Shown: one piece after another, positions 35,757-44,278 of the stretch | Layout of the letters: every line of letters starts with the position of its first letter | How positions within the stretch are numbered: the first letter of the stretch is position 1 | From: JBBQLG01 sp964251665 | Lineage (GTDB): Bacteria; Bacteroidota; Bacteroidia; Cytophagales; Spirosomataceae | DNA: 64,000 bases | Direction of reading: 5' to 3' | Assembly (NCBI GenBank): GCA_964251665.1 | Contig: CAXUKO010000022.1 | Location: forward strand, 1-64,000 | Made by a program: the position numbers and the translations under genes | The notes under the pieces: generated by a model | What the model was told of the DNA's origin: nothing | Database searches by the model: none | What the model saw: only the letters and a program-made list of their open reading frames with translations

Positions 35757-38196
35757 ATCCCAACTCCATCAAAAACTGATTCAATACTTGATTTTCGGCT
35801 TCTCGCTCGGCCAGCAGGCTTTTCAGCGTGACGCTGTATTTGCTGTGCAGGTTTTCTACGGCTGCTACAAAGCTCTGGCGGTACTGCTTCAAATAGCCGT
35901 CGAAGGTGCCGTATAGGGTGCGTTCCCAGCGGGCCAGAATCAGTTGCTCGGCCTGGGCGGGCGTAATGGTTAGCCGAGCTGCGTCCACCAGTTCCTGCGT
36001 GCGCTTCTCCATCGCTTTGGCTTCAAACTTCAGGTCTTTCAATTCCTTCACCAATTTCTCGTGCCGGGCCACGCGCTCGGCGGGCGCCATCACCAGCACG
36101 TCTTCGTCGGTATCAAACAGGGAGGTGGGTTGTCTGACCCGTTTGCCGGTTTTCATATCCGCTTTCAGTGTTTTCAGGGCTTCTTTGGAGAGAATACCGC
36201 TGTCGCTTTCGTCGGGGTCGTAATCCTCGCCCTCCGCTTCATCGAACAACGCCTGCAACTCCGCCATGCGGGCCTGATTCCGTTCGTTTTTATCGAGCAG
36301 GTCGCCAAACTGCGAGCGCAGGATTTCCTCATCGGGGATAAGCGCGGCACCCCAGCCGCTGGCCGCTACCGATTTCAGGTCGCTCAGAATGATCTCATTG
36401 TTCCAGAAAGCCGCAAACGCCCCCCGGATGTTGAACCGGTCGAGGATGCCGAAGGGCTGCAACGCATCGGTGATGTCGGGCAGCAACCGCCGGTAGAGGT
36501 CAAATACGGCCCGCTGGCTGTCGATGGCGCGGATGGCCGGGAGGTGCCGCTGCCACCAGGCTTGCAGGGCCTGTTGATAAGCCGCGTGGGTTTGCCGCAC
36601 CCCCGCACTGGTTTCGATCAGGTCCTTGATGGCTTCCTTCGCCGGTACCGCATCGGTAAATTGCCCATAGTCGGGCTTATAATCCGTAAACAGCAGGGTC
36701 CGGCAACCGGGATAGGTACTAAAAAATGGCTGTAGCGCATCGATCTCCGTCAGCGGAATGCCGCCGTTGAGGTGCGCCTTCACATCCTGCGGTTCGGGCG
36801 CGGGCGCATTGTCTACATATCGCCGGATGTTGAGGTTGTAGTCTTCGGCGGCCAGTTCGGCCAGTGGCACCAGTCGGGAATATTTCGGCTCTTCGATCTG
36901 GTTGCGGTACACGTTGGCAATCTTCTCGATGTCTTCGGGCCGCAGCTTGTTCTGGTTCTTACCTTCTTTAAACTCCCGGTCGGCGTTGATAAACAGCACG
37001 TCCCGTCGTTTGTCGGCTCCCTGTTTGTTAATAACCAGCACACTCGCCGGAATACCCGTACCGTAGAACAGTCCGGCGGGCAGGCCAATCACGGCTTCGA
37101 GCAGGCCATTGTTCAGCATCCACTCGCGGGCCATCTTCTCGGCCCCACCCCGAAACAGGACGCCATGCGGCATAATCACCGCCATTTTACCGTCCGATTT
37201 GAGCACACTGATCATGTGCTGCACAAACATGAAGTCGCCCTTCTTCCCCGATTCCGGCATAAACACCTGAAAGCGGTCTTTGTGGGCCATGCCGTTGGTG
37301 GTGTAATTCTGCGAAAACGGCGGGTTGGCAATCACCCGGTCGAAGCGTTTCAACTCGCCGTTGGTATCGAGGTGTTCCGGCGACCGGATCGTGTCTTCAT
37401 TCCGAATGTCAGCCGTGTAAATGCCATGCAGCAGCATGTTCATCCGGCACAGCGACCAGGTAGTACCGTTGCTCTCCTGCCCGTACAGGGCCAGGTTGCG
37501 CGTATTGCCCCCCGACTGTGCCACATAGCCCTGCGACTGAATCAGCATCCCGCCCGACCCCACCGTCGGGTCGTAGATCGACATACCTTCCTGCGGTTCG
37601 ATGAGGTTCGTCAGCAACCGTACCACTTCGGCCGGGGTGTAGAATTCTCCGCCTTTTTTACCGGCGCTGTCGGCAAAGTACTTGATCAGGTACTCGTAGG
37701 CCGCGCCCATCAGGTCAGGAAACTCAAAGTCCTCGTCCCGCAGCGGAATCAACTCAAAGTGCTCGATAAACTCGACTAATTTGGCGTCTTCCAGTGCTTT
37801 CTGGCCGACCTTCTTGTTGTAGTTAATGCTCTTCAGCACGTCCTGAAGCGTGTTGGGGTTGGCTTCTTCCAGTTCGGCCAGGGCCTTATTCAGCGAGGAA
37901 CCCACGTCGCGTTTCAGGTGTCGGATATTTTCCCACCGAGACCGCTCAGGCACGTAGAAATCGTACTTGGAAGCCGTTTCCAACTGGATTTGAATCAGCT
38001 CGTCCGGTAAGTCTCTCGTTTTGTATTCCCGTTCCAGCCGGGTACGGTCTGCGTGGAATTTGTCGCTCAGCCGTTTCAGGAACAGCATCCCGAAGATGTG
38101 CTCTTTATACTCGGATGCATCCATGTTGCCGCGTAGAATATCACAGGCTTTCAGCAGTAGTTGTTCGAGTTTAGAAAGGGAAAGTTTTTGGCTCAT
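35749..38196 (-). CDS. hsdM: Type I restriction enzyme, M subunit (extended)
   Basis: The 815-residue protein has the HsdM N-terminal helical domain (MDASEYKEHIFGMLFLKRLSDKF). The N6-adenine methylase core follows, with SAM motif I YDPTVGSGGM (208-217) and catalytic NPPF (291-294). A C-terminal extension of about 300 residues is rich in charged coiled-coil segments (EEILRSQFGDLLDKNERNQA, EKRTQELVDAARL). Typical HsdM is about 500 residues, so the tail is noteworthy and may carry subunit-contact functions. The hsdS gene follows with an 8-bp overlap. Confidence 0.95.
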   Translation of the reverse strand: MSQKLSLSKLEQLLLKACDILRGNMDASEYKEHIFGMLFLKRLSDKFHADRTRLEREYKTRDLPDELIQIQLETASKYDFYVPERSRWENIRHLKRDVGSSLNKALAELEEANPNTLQDVLKSINYNKKVGQKALEDAKLVEFIEHFELIPLRDEDFEFPDLMGAAYEYLIKYFADSAGKKGGEFYTPAEVVRLLTNLIEPQEGMSIYDPTVGSGGMLIQSQGYVAQSGGNTRNLALYGQESNGTTWSLCRMNMLLHGIYTADIRNEDTIRSPEHLDTNGELKRFDRVIANPPFSQNYTTNGMAHKDRFQVFMPESGKKGDFMFVQHMISVLKSDGKMAVIMPHGVLFRGGAEKMAREWMLNNGLLEAVIGLPAGLFYGTGIPASVLVINKQGADKRRDVLFINADREFKEGKNQNKLRPEDIEKIANVYRNQIEEPKYSRLVPLAELAAEDYNLNIRRYVDNAPAPEPQDVKAHLNGGIPLTEIDALQPFFSTYPGCRTLLFTDYKPDYGQFTDAVPAKEAIKDLIETSAGVRQTHAAYQQALQAWWQRHLPAIRAIDSQRAVFDLYRRLLPDITDALQPFGILDRFNIRGAFAAFWNNEIILSDLKSVAASGWGAALIPDEEILRSQFGDLLDKNERNQARMAELQALFDEAEGEDYDPDESDSGILSKEALKTLKADMKTGKRVRQPTSLFDTDEDVLVMAPAERVARHEKLVKELKDLKFEAKAMEKRTQELVDAARLTITPAQAEQLILARWERTLYGTFDGYLKQYRQSFVAAVENLHSKYSVTLKSLLAEREAENQVLNQFLMELGYE

Positions 38197-38362
38197 ATAG
38201 TGGTAAGGGCTGAGAATGAAAGGCGTAGGGCCAAGGGCGCTTTTCGATTAAAAGAAATGACCGGTTATGGGTTGCCGGTCAATCCGGCGATAAAGGGCAA
38301 TTTACGATGCTGAACCGTTTGGCAGGCTATTTTTTTGTAGCTGGTGAGCCTTAAAAACAAAC
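38197..38362. other. Gap between hsdM and the zinc-ribbon gene
   Basis: About 166 bp lie upstream of hsdM and should contain the hsd promoter (minus strand), bordered by the hairpin at 38363-38400. No ORF was seen, and no clear -7 element could be assigned. Confidence 0.4.
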
Positions 38363-38400
38363 AACGCGCCTGACCATCCATTGAGGTGACCTGGCGCGTT
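38363..38400 (-). terminator. Hairpin terminator after the zinc-ribbon gene
   Basis: AACGCGCC (38363-38370) and GGCGCGTT (38393-38400) form an 8-bp perfect GC-rich stem with a 22-base loop. On the minus strand it follows the stop at 38423 and is succeeded by GTTTGTTTTTAAG, a U-rich stretch. It would end the transcript of the element core before the hsd operon. Confidence 0.6.
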
Positions 38401-38422
38401 ATATAAGAAGTGCTACACCACT

Positions 38423-39235
38423 TTACTGCGGAGTAAACCGGCACATCGCTCGTAGCAAATCTCGTTCGAGGGATAATTCTATGCTTGGTTCACTCCACAT
38501 GGACCTTTTATACTTCAGCTTAGAAATATGCGACCGAAGGGCAGTCTCTATTTTCTGTAGCAATTCGTGTTCAGGTAAGTCATTCATTTTTACTCGTGGA
38601 TTCGTTGATTGCCAGGCTGTTATTTGTTTTAGTACATCACATACGTCCTTAACGGCCTCCGTAAGTTGACCTGTGGTCCATTCGTCGGTGTCATCATCGG
38701 TAAACATGTCGAATACATCCTTTGCCTCCTGTTGGATACTAATTGGCAGCTTAGGTATGGGGGCGATATTTTGAGGTATCTGGTTCGCCAACTTATGAAT
38801 GTCGTCCAGGCTGTTGATTTTGCTGGCGTCTGGTATGTCACGCAACGGTAGCCCTGTCGCTTGCTGACACTGGCGTTGTAACGCAATCATCAGTTCGGCC
38901 ATTGTACGGCGTTCCTGCTGTAACTGACGTCGTAACTGATGCACCTCATGATTACGGTCACGTTCAGCTTCGGCGTACTCTATCTGCTTAAGCCGTTCTT
39001 TGTGCTCGAATTCCAATTTCAGGAGATCGACATCACGCTTCGATACCGCAGGAGCCGCAGCCCGTTTGGTTGGTCTCACCGGCAGGCGGTCAGATAAAAC
39101 AGACTGGAATGTCGTCGAGGGCTGCACGTCACTGGCGTTAAAAGCAGCTGATTTGCACCGTAGTGAACAGTAAATTTTATCGCTGCGACCTGTAAACGGG
39201 CTACTACACTGGGGGCATTGCTTTGTATTATTCAT
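38423..39235 (-). CDS. Zinc-ribbon coiled-coil protein of the element core
   Basis: The 270-residue protein begins with a zinc ribbon (CPQCSSPFTGRSDKIYCSLRC: CxxC then CxxxC within residues 7-27). It continues with a coiled-coil segment (LLKLEFEHKERLKQIEYAEA, ERDRNHEVHQLRRQLQQERR) and an acidic C-terminal half. Similar proteins accompany BT4734-type primases in Bacteroidota islands, but their role is unknown. The ribbon could bind DNA or support replication. A terminator follows. Confidence 0.6.
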   Translation of the reverse strand: MNNTKQCPQCSSPFTGRSDKIYCSLRCKSAAFNASDVQPSTTFQSVLSDRLPVRPTKRAAAPAVSKRDVDLLKLEFEHKERLKQIEYAEAERDRNHEVHQLRRQLQQERRTMAELMIALQRQCQQATGLPLRDIPDASKINSLDDIHKLANQIPQNIAPIPKLPISIQQEAKDVFDMFTDDDTDEWTTGQLTEAVKDVCDVLKQITAWQSTNPRVKMNDLPEHELLQKIETALRSHISKLKYKRSMWSEPSIELSLERDLLRAMCRFTPQ

Positions 39236-39272
39236 GAAATTTTAAGTTAAAAAGAGGGGGAAACGGTTAGTT

Positions 39273-39376
39273 AACGGTTAAACAACCGTTATGATCGGAT
39301 AAAAAACGGTTAAACAGCGGTTAGCTAACCGCTATGATCGGGTACGTACCGGTTACCGATCGGTTTGGTAACCGAT
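39273..39376. repeat. Palindrome/iteron-like cluster downstream of the primase
   Basis: Three palindromic units lie in about 100 bp: AACGGTT-AAAC-AACCGTT (39273-39290), the perfect 16-mer GCGGTTAGCTAACCGC (39317-39332) and ATCGGTT-TGGT-AACCGAT (39359-39376). The first two are also direct repeats: AACGGTTAAACA starts at 39273 and 39305, and TATGATCGG follows each at 39290 and 39333. The cluster overlaps the 3' end of the primase gene and is a candidate origin or operator. No independent evidence is available. Confidence 0.5.
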
Positions 39377-40249
39377 ACCGGCGTCTTGGCAGTACTTAAA
39401 AAAGGTGCCAATGCGGTACGAGTAGCCGCGTATCAGGCATTGGTTGAACTGCCGGTCGGTTTTAGCCGGATCATAGTCGGTGTAGTACTGGCTTATGTGG
39501 TGAAAGTAGATTCGGCCAGCCTCACCAAATTCATTCGCTAAACTACAGCCAATCTGAAACCACTGGTGGTAGCTACCCGTGATGTCCAACTGCCGCGCGA
39601 TAATTACCCGAATGACGTGCTCTACCCGCTGTTGAGTTTGCCCTGCGGGTGCCGTTGTAGGGCGGTCTAAAATCGGTGGTGATCTGGGCCTTTTTTCAAC
39701 CAGCCTTGTGTACGTTACGGGTTGGTGATTGATGTAAGCGTCTGGATCATAGCTGTAGCCACGCAGGCGGCATACATCACCGCAACTGGCGTCGAGTTTT
39801 ATGCCGTAACGGCCAAAATCTTCTTTTAAAGCCTCGAAATGGATTTTATGCTGCTGCTGGTGCAACAATGGAATGAGCAGGAAATAACCGGCCCCTGATA
39901 CCGATAAGCCGCAGTAGGCCACGTTGACGATTTTGCACAGTTCAGCTTTCAACTGGGCGAAATTGCCGATGTACTGATTGTCTTTTCCGTCAATGTCTAA
40001 GCAGATCAGGCCACTATGCCGGATTAACGCGGAACTGGATCTGCGCGAAAACGTCCCACTGGGTGTGATGCAGGGCAGGCGCGATTTTAAGGCATCTCGT
40101 CGGGTTTTGTCCGTCGTGGCCCGGATCTGTTCAACAGACGTTTTATGGCAGTCAGATCGAAGCCAGTCCAGCAGGTTTACAGGCCGTGGAGAGTCAGGGG
40201 CGTGGTAATGCTCAAATAAGCTAACGTCTACATTTAGAGTGCTTTGCAT
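39353..40249 (-). CDS. BT4734/VirE-type primase-like protein
   Basis: The 298-residue protein has the BT4734-type N-terminal domain: LICLDIDGKDN (about 79-89) and YCGLSVSGAGYFLLIPL, which carry primase-polymerase-like acidic and Ser/Gly motifs. The C-terminal part, with DITGSYHQWFQIGCSLANEFGEAGRIYFHHIS, resembles the PriCT helical domain. Together with the following helicase gene, it would initiate element DNA replication. The two genes lie 94 bp apart. Confidence 0.8.
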   Translation of the reverse strand: MQSTLNVDVSLFEHYHAPDSPRPVNLLDWLRSDCHKTSVEQIRATTDKTRRDALKSRLPCITPSGTFSRRSSSALIRHSGLICLDIDGKDNQYIGNFAQLKAELCKIVNVAYCGLSVSGAGYFLLIPLLHQQQHKIHFEALKEDFGRYGIKLDASCGDVCRLRGYSYDPDAYINHQPVTYTRLVEKRPRSPPILDRPTTAPAGQTQQRVEHVIRVIIARQLDITGSYHQWFQIGCSLANEFGEAGRIYFHHISQYYTDYDPAKTDRQFNQCLIRGYSYRIGTFFKYCQDAGIGYQTDR

Positions 40250-40343
40250 GATTGTAGTGGGAAATCAGAAGGGCAGAAAGTAGTATTAAATTACTGGGGG
40301 GTGTATAGGTACGCTTTGCCATACACCCCTTGGCCGGCAATTG

Positions 40344-41918
40344 TTACTTTCTTTCTTGCTGTGCAGTGAATTTGAAGTAGGTAATACCGTTGCTGGCGCG
40401 GGTGGTCCAGCCCCATGATTGGCTGCCCGCGAACTTATGGAGTTGGCGCGTGAACGATACTTGCTTGTAGTGTTCACCTACCCCTGTGGCCAGTTTAAAA
40501 GCTTCAAAATGGGGTTTCGTTTCATATTCCCTGCCTACCTCGAATGCCTGTGCCATAACCCAGGTGTAAAATTCCTCAGAGGTTGTTTGGCGCAGCCGAT
40601 TTATGCCGACATTTTTGAGCGCGTAGGGTTGCAGGCCACGTTCCAGATATTGCCCAACACAATACACCATAAACGTGTCAAAGCGTTGCCATTCTGCCGC
40701 ATCCCAGCCTTCGAAGAACAGCGCGCCATGCTCCGCTAAAATGGGTTGCTCAACGCCGTCCAGGATGCGCGATGAGTAGTGATCAGAAAATTCCAGAATA
40801 AACTGCCGCCGTTTACGCGTGGTACCTTCGCAGTCCAGAACAGAGTTGCTGGCAATGAGTAATTTAGGGCTATCTTGGGGGGATAGTCGCAGACTGGGCC
40901 TGAATTTTTGCTCCACTTCCAGTCCATCGGTCAATAAACTGTTGAAACGGTCGAACGGTAGATCAGCCTTAACATCGTCCAGGAAAATTACCTGGGTTTG
41001 GGGGGTGACGCCTTGGAAAGCGAACTTGTCTTTATCGGAGAACTTCTTGCCATCAAGTTTTACAACTGGCTTCACATGGCCAACTGCGCTGCCCAACAAT
41101 CCTTTGCCTGTACCACCTGAAGGGTTTTTAAGATCGGCAATAACCTCGTCATAAATCAACACCGCTTGCCCCATACTGGCATGGTTGAAAGCATGTAAGA
41201 GATACCCAATGGCCGTTATAAAGGCGCAGATTCGGTCTATATTTTGTCCAGCAACATTGCGTATGAAACGGTCGAAATGACATCCGTTGAAATCTACAGC
41301 ATAGTCGAAGTCGCGGTCGATTACCTGACTGCGCCAAATACACAAATCAGCTAAACTGGTATAGGAGATTGTTTCCGGGCTATGACCGGTGATGCGCACG
41401 ACCGTGTTACGATAGGGCAGATAGGCGATGTCGGCGGTGTCACGTAGTAACGGGATTGTATGGTTAGCCAGGTTTTCGAGAAAGGGCGCGTTCAAGCACA
41501 GGTGATGTTGCTTAAGATACGTCTCGCGCATTTTCTCTTTGGAAACGCATACTACTTCTTTGTCAACCTGCACGGTCAGCGGACCCTCATTTTGTACATA
41601 CGACCAAAGGAAATCTTTCAAATGACACACTTCAACAGGCTCCAGGAGATGGTCTTTCTCGCGGATAAAGCAGTAGGATCGCTCGTCCAAGTACCGCTTG
41701 TAAAAACCATTAGCCTGTAATGTGTCGATGATTCCCTGGCGATAAAGACCTCGTAAGCGTGGACCATGCGGAGTGGTTTCAAAATGCCAAATGCTGTAGA
41801 TATATTCAGACTGAGCCAAGTTAGTTGCTTTCACTACCACCGGTCCAGATCCGGTGGTAGTGGTGTCATCATTCAGATCAAGGCCAACTGGTAAATGGAC
41901 ATCGTACTTATTTTCCAC
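40344..41918 (-). CDS. SF3-type helicase/DUF5906-like replication protein
   Basis: I place the start at GTG 41918-41916, because GGAGG lies five bases upstream, overlapping the HTH gene by 11 bases; the next in-frame ATG (41978) lacks such a site. The 524-residue product has the Walker A GGTGKG (in SGGTGKGLLGSA), Walker B VIFLDDVKADL, and a P4/D5-like SF3 helicase layout. An N-terminal DUF-like segment and a C-terminal DNA-binding-like tail are also seen. It would unwind DNA with the adjacent primase. Confidence 0.85.
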   Translation of the reverse strand: MENKYDVHLPVGLDLNDDTTTTGSGPVVVKATNLAQSEYIYSIWHFETTPHGPRLRGLYRQGIIDTLQANGFYKRYLDERSYCFIREKDHLLEPVEVCHLKDFLWSYVQNEGPLTVQVDKEVVCVSKEKMRETYLKQHHLCLNAPFLENLANHTIPLLRDTADIAYLPYRNTVVRITGHSPETISYTSLADLCIWRSQVIDRDFDYAVDFNGCHFDRFIRNVAGQNIDRICAFITAIGYLLHAFNHASMGQAVLIYDEVIADLKNPSGGTGKGLLGSAVGHVKPVVKLDGKKFSDKDKFAFQGVTPQTQVIFLDDVKADLPFDRFNSLLTDGLEVEQKFRPSLRLSPQDSPKLLIASNSVLDCEGTTRKRRQFILEFSDHYSSRILDGVEQPILAEHGALFFEGWDAAEWQRFDTFMVYCVGQYLERGLQPYALKNVGINRLRQTTSEEFYTWVMAQAFEVGREYETKPHFEAFKLATGVGEHYKQVSFTRQLHKFAGSQSWGWTTRASNGITYFKFTAQQERK

Positions 41919-42294
41919 GATGACCTCCTTTCCTGCCTGGGCGAGTGATAGTTTGTGCTGCTTTGATCGCCAATTCATCGCCGGTAAGGCGTCGACCGTT
42001 TTTTATCCAGTCAATAATTTCGTTTTCAAAGAAAAGCAGCCGCTTTTCTAACTTGTGGTGCGGAATAAGCCGCTTCTTGACCCACCCCCGTACTGTTGTT
42101 TCGGCAGAGTGAGTGAATTCCGCAACTTCATTAATCGTCATTGGACGCCTGGAAGCGTCCGGTAAATCAGTTGGCAGCCTACCGTCCGAAAGGAGGGTAA
42201 GGATCTGCCCGTTCAGCGACTCAAGCTGTGTCAGCCGCTGAGAAATGGACTCAAATGGATTTTCCATTGGGATCGAATTTAAAAGTTCGACCAC
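41908..42294 (-). CDS. Helix-turn-helix (MerR/excisionase-like) protein
   Basis: The 128-residue protein contains the excisionase-type HTH MTINEVAEFTHSAETTVRGWVKKRLIPHHKLEKRLLFFENEIIDWI (about residues 52-96). An N-terminal coiled coil (ESISQRLTQLESLNGQILTL) precedes it. An in-frame ATG at 42267 (MENPFES) is an alternative start. It overlaps the start of the helicase gene and, as the first gene of that operon, may regulate replication or assist recombination. Confidence 0.75.
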   Translation of the reverse strand: MVELLNSIPMENPFESISQRLTQLESLNGQILTLLSDGRLPTDLPDASRRPMTINEVAEFTHSAETTVRGWVKKRLIPHHKLEKRLLFFENEIIDWIKNGRRLTGDELAIKAAQTITRPGRKGGHRGK

Positions 42295-42328
42295 AAAGAG
42301 ATGAGATGAAGTATACGTGAAAAAGAGG

Positions 42329-43081
42329 TTACGTCATTTCATTAACTTCATTTTTTGATTTTTTTACGTCTTTATCATAGCTACCCGGCTTGTGTGAGAA
42401 ATTCGCCTTGATAGAGGTGAATGCTGGTTTTTTCTCGAATTCTTGAAAAACGGCAATTAAGAAGTAAATGAAGACGTCCTTGACCCGGTTGGTACCATAC
42501 AGGCTTTTATGAATTAGATAATACGTGTACTTAATGTGGTCTTTCGATATCATTGTCGGTTTGATCCGACTTACACCTTTAGGGACCTCTTCAAATTGTA
42601 TTAAATAATCAGTGTATTCTAAAAGATTTTCATATTCTTTTGGTGACATTATTGATTCATTTTTTAGATTAACGCCACCCAGAAATTGAATATAATCACG
42701 GGCGATATCCTGTTTTTCTTTTAACGTCTTCTTTGCTTTCACTTCCACTACTCCTTGTAACTTCAGAGGGCTTCGGCTACCGATTGAATGATGATTATGT
42801 TCTTCTAATAAATTTTGTGTCTTTATTATTTCAATATCAAGGTTGTCCAAAGTAGATTCATGAACTACGTCCATAATCATTAATTTTTCTTGAAATTGCT
42901 GTAATTCATCTAAAAGGCATTGGTAAAACATAGCTTGTTGCTCATGACCAAGGTCAACGAGCAATTCCTTAATACTCAATCGTTGTAAATCCTTTATATG
43001 TTGACTTTCTATTGTTAAACTAGGTCCAAAAGTCGCGGCATATTCAGAAGCTCTTTTAATAATAATACGTGGAATATTCAT
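42329..43081 (-). CDS. AT-rich unknown protein of the element core
   Basis: The 250-residue protein is rich in Lys, Ile, Asn and Glu and is mostly helical. It has no signal peptide or membrane segment and no recognised domain. Its codon use is much more AT-rich than its neighbours (for example frequent ATA, AAT and TTA codons), suggesting a separate origin. It lies between the integrase and the HTH gene, where Bacteroidota islands often carry small regulators; RteC-like similarity could not be shown. Confidence 0.55.
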   Translation of the reverse strand: MNIPRIIIKRASEYAATFGPSLTIESQHIKDLQRLSIKELLVDLGHEQQAMFYQCLLDELQQFQEKLMIMDVVHESTLDNLDIEIIKTQNLLEEHNHHSIGSRSPLKLQGVVEVKAKKTLKEKQDIARDYIQFLGGVNLKNESIMSPKEYENLLEYTDYLIQFEEVPKGVSRIKPTMISKDHIKYTYYLIHKSLYGTNRVKDVFIYFLIAVFQEFEKKPAFTSIKANFSHKPGSYDKDVKKSKNEVNEMT

Positions 43082-43154
43082 GTCAATTGGGTGATCTGCT
43101 GTGGTATGTATATAGAACTAATGAAATGAAATAATTAAAAAATTTGGTAGATTT

Positions 43155-44276
43155 CTACAGTATTAATTTGATTCGTCCGGTTGTATCCCGCTTTGACTGG
43201 TTTACAATTTTAGCGTAGATCTGTGTCGTTTTTAAATCGCGGTGGCCAAGCATCTTGGATACTGTGTAAATATCAGTCCCAAGAGATAATTGCAGTGTAG
43301 CATAGGTGTGGCGAAAACTATGGAAAGTGATGTGCTTACCTGTAATTCCAGCCTCCGCTACCCAATGACCTATCACTTTAGTAGTTTGAGAAGAATACTT
43401 TAAATCCGGTAATACGAGTTGATCGTCACTTAACCGATCACCTAAAAGGCGAACGGCGAGTTCAGAAATTGGCATTACTTCAACCCCTTTTGTCTTCTGT
43501 TGCTTAAAGTGGATTACAGGCCCGGTACTTACGTCATGCCGTATATGCCCCCATGTTAGGGCTGCAATATCACAGTATCTGAAGCCGGTCAGCGCTGAAA
43601 ACAGAGCCGCTTGCTTAAGCGACGGCATTCCAGGACAATCTGTCTGGGCGAGGGCTTGTAGTTCTTCCAGAGTCAAATATTCGCGGTGAGTTTCTTCGGG
43701 TTTAATGGTTTCTACTTTTACGTTTAGGTCAACAGCGAGCAACTCATCTTTATACGCCTGTTTAAGGGCCGCTTTAAATTTAGCGAAGTAGGCGACGGAT
43801 GAATTGGTAGCTAATAAATTTCCGTTACGCTGGTTGGGTGCTGTCAGCAAGTAATCCCGAAAGTCCCTGCATTTACGTTCGGTGAGGTCACTGAATTTTA
43901 GCATTCCTCCCGTAAAATCCTGTAGGTAAAGGAGGGCGCTTGTCCAGTTGTCTGCGTTACTTCCTTTACGTTTTGCGGCTAACTGTCCAAAATATTCCAC
44001 AAAGCAAGCCATTCTGCCACGCTTGGATAAGAACCCATAGGAGTTGGCTTGTACTTCGATCTGACGTTGCGCCCGAATGTTCTCTGCCAATGCCATTGTC
44101 TCGCTATTCTGTTTCTTATCGGCGGGTGTTTTCGGCCTGTTAAAGAGATACAGACCCAAAAATTCACGACGGGTGGGCTTGCTGGTATCCGGGTGTGGAA
44201 TGGCTGGATAGAAATCTAAATATAAGCTGGTGCGTCCGTTACTAATGGGCTTTTTACGGACTTTGACTTTTATCAT
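43155..44276 (-). CDS. int: Tyrosine site-specific integrase
   Basis: The 373-residue protein has the core-binding SAM-like domain (about 88-200) and a C-terminal catalytic domain with the full R-(K)-H-R-H-Y set: Arg233 in LTGFRYCDI, His319 and Arg322 in TFHSFRHTYAT, His345 in MLGHRD and Tyr354 in TTQIYAKI. The N-terminus (KVKVRKKPISNGRTSLYLDFYPA) fits the arm-binding beta sheet of Bacteroidota integrases. It is expected to recombine the mnmE-derived att site about 830 bp away and sits next to an HTH/excisionase-like gene. Confidence 0.95.
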   Translation of the reverse strand: MIKVKVRKKPISNGRTSLYLDFYPAIPHPDTSKPTRREFLGLYLFNRPKTPADKKQNSETMALAENIRAQRQIEVQANSYGFLSKRGRMACFVEYFGQLAAKRKGSNADNWTSALLYLQDFTGGMLKFSDLTERKCRDFRDYLLTAPNQRNGNLLATNSSVAYFAKFKAALKQAYKDELLAVDLNVKVETIKPEETHREYLTLEELQALAQTDCPGMPSLKQAALFSALTGFRYCDIAALTWGHIRHDVSTGPVIHFKQQKTKGVEVMPISELAVRLLGDRLSDDQLVLPDLKYSSQTTKVIGHWVAEAGITGKHITFHSFRHTYATLQLSLGTDIYTVSKMLGHRDLKTTQIYAKIVNQSKRDTTGRIKLIL

Positions 44277-44278
44277 AG

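Noticed and set aside
36772..37779. 335-codon plus-strand frame opposite hsdM
   Set aside because: It mirrors the conserved HsdM methylase core and has no protein-like motifs of its own.
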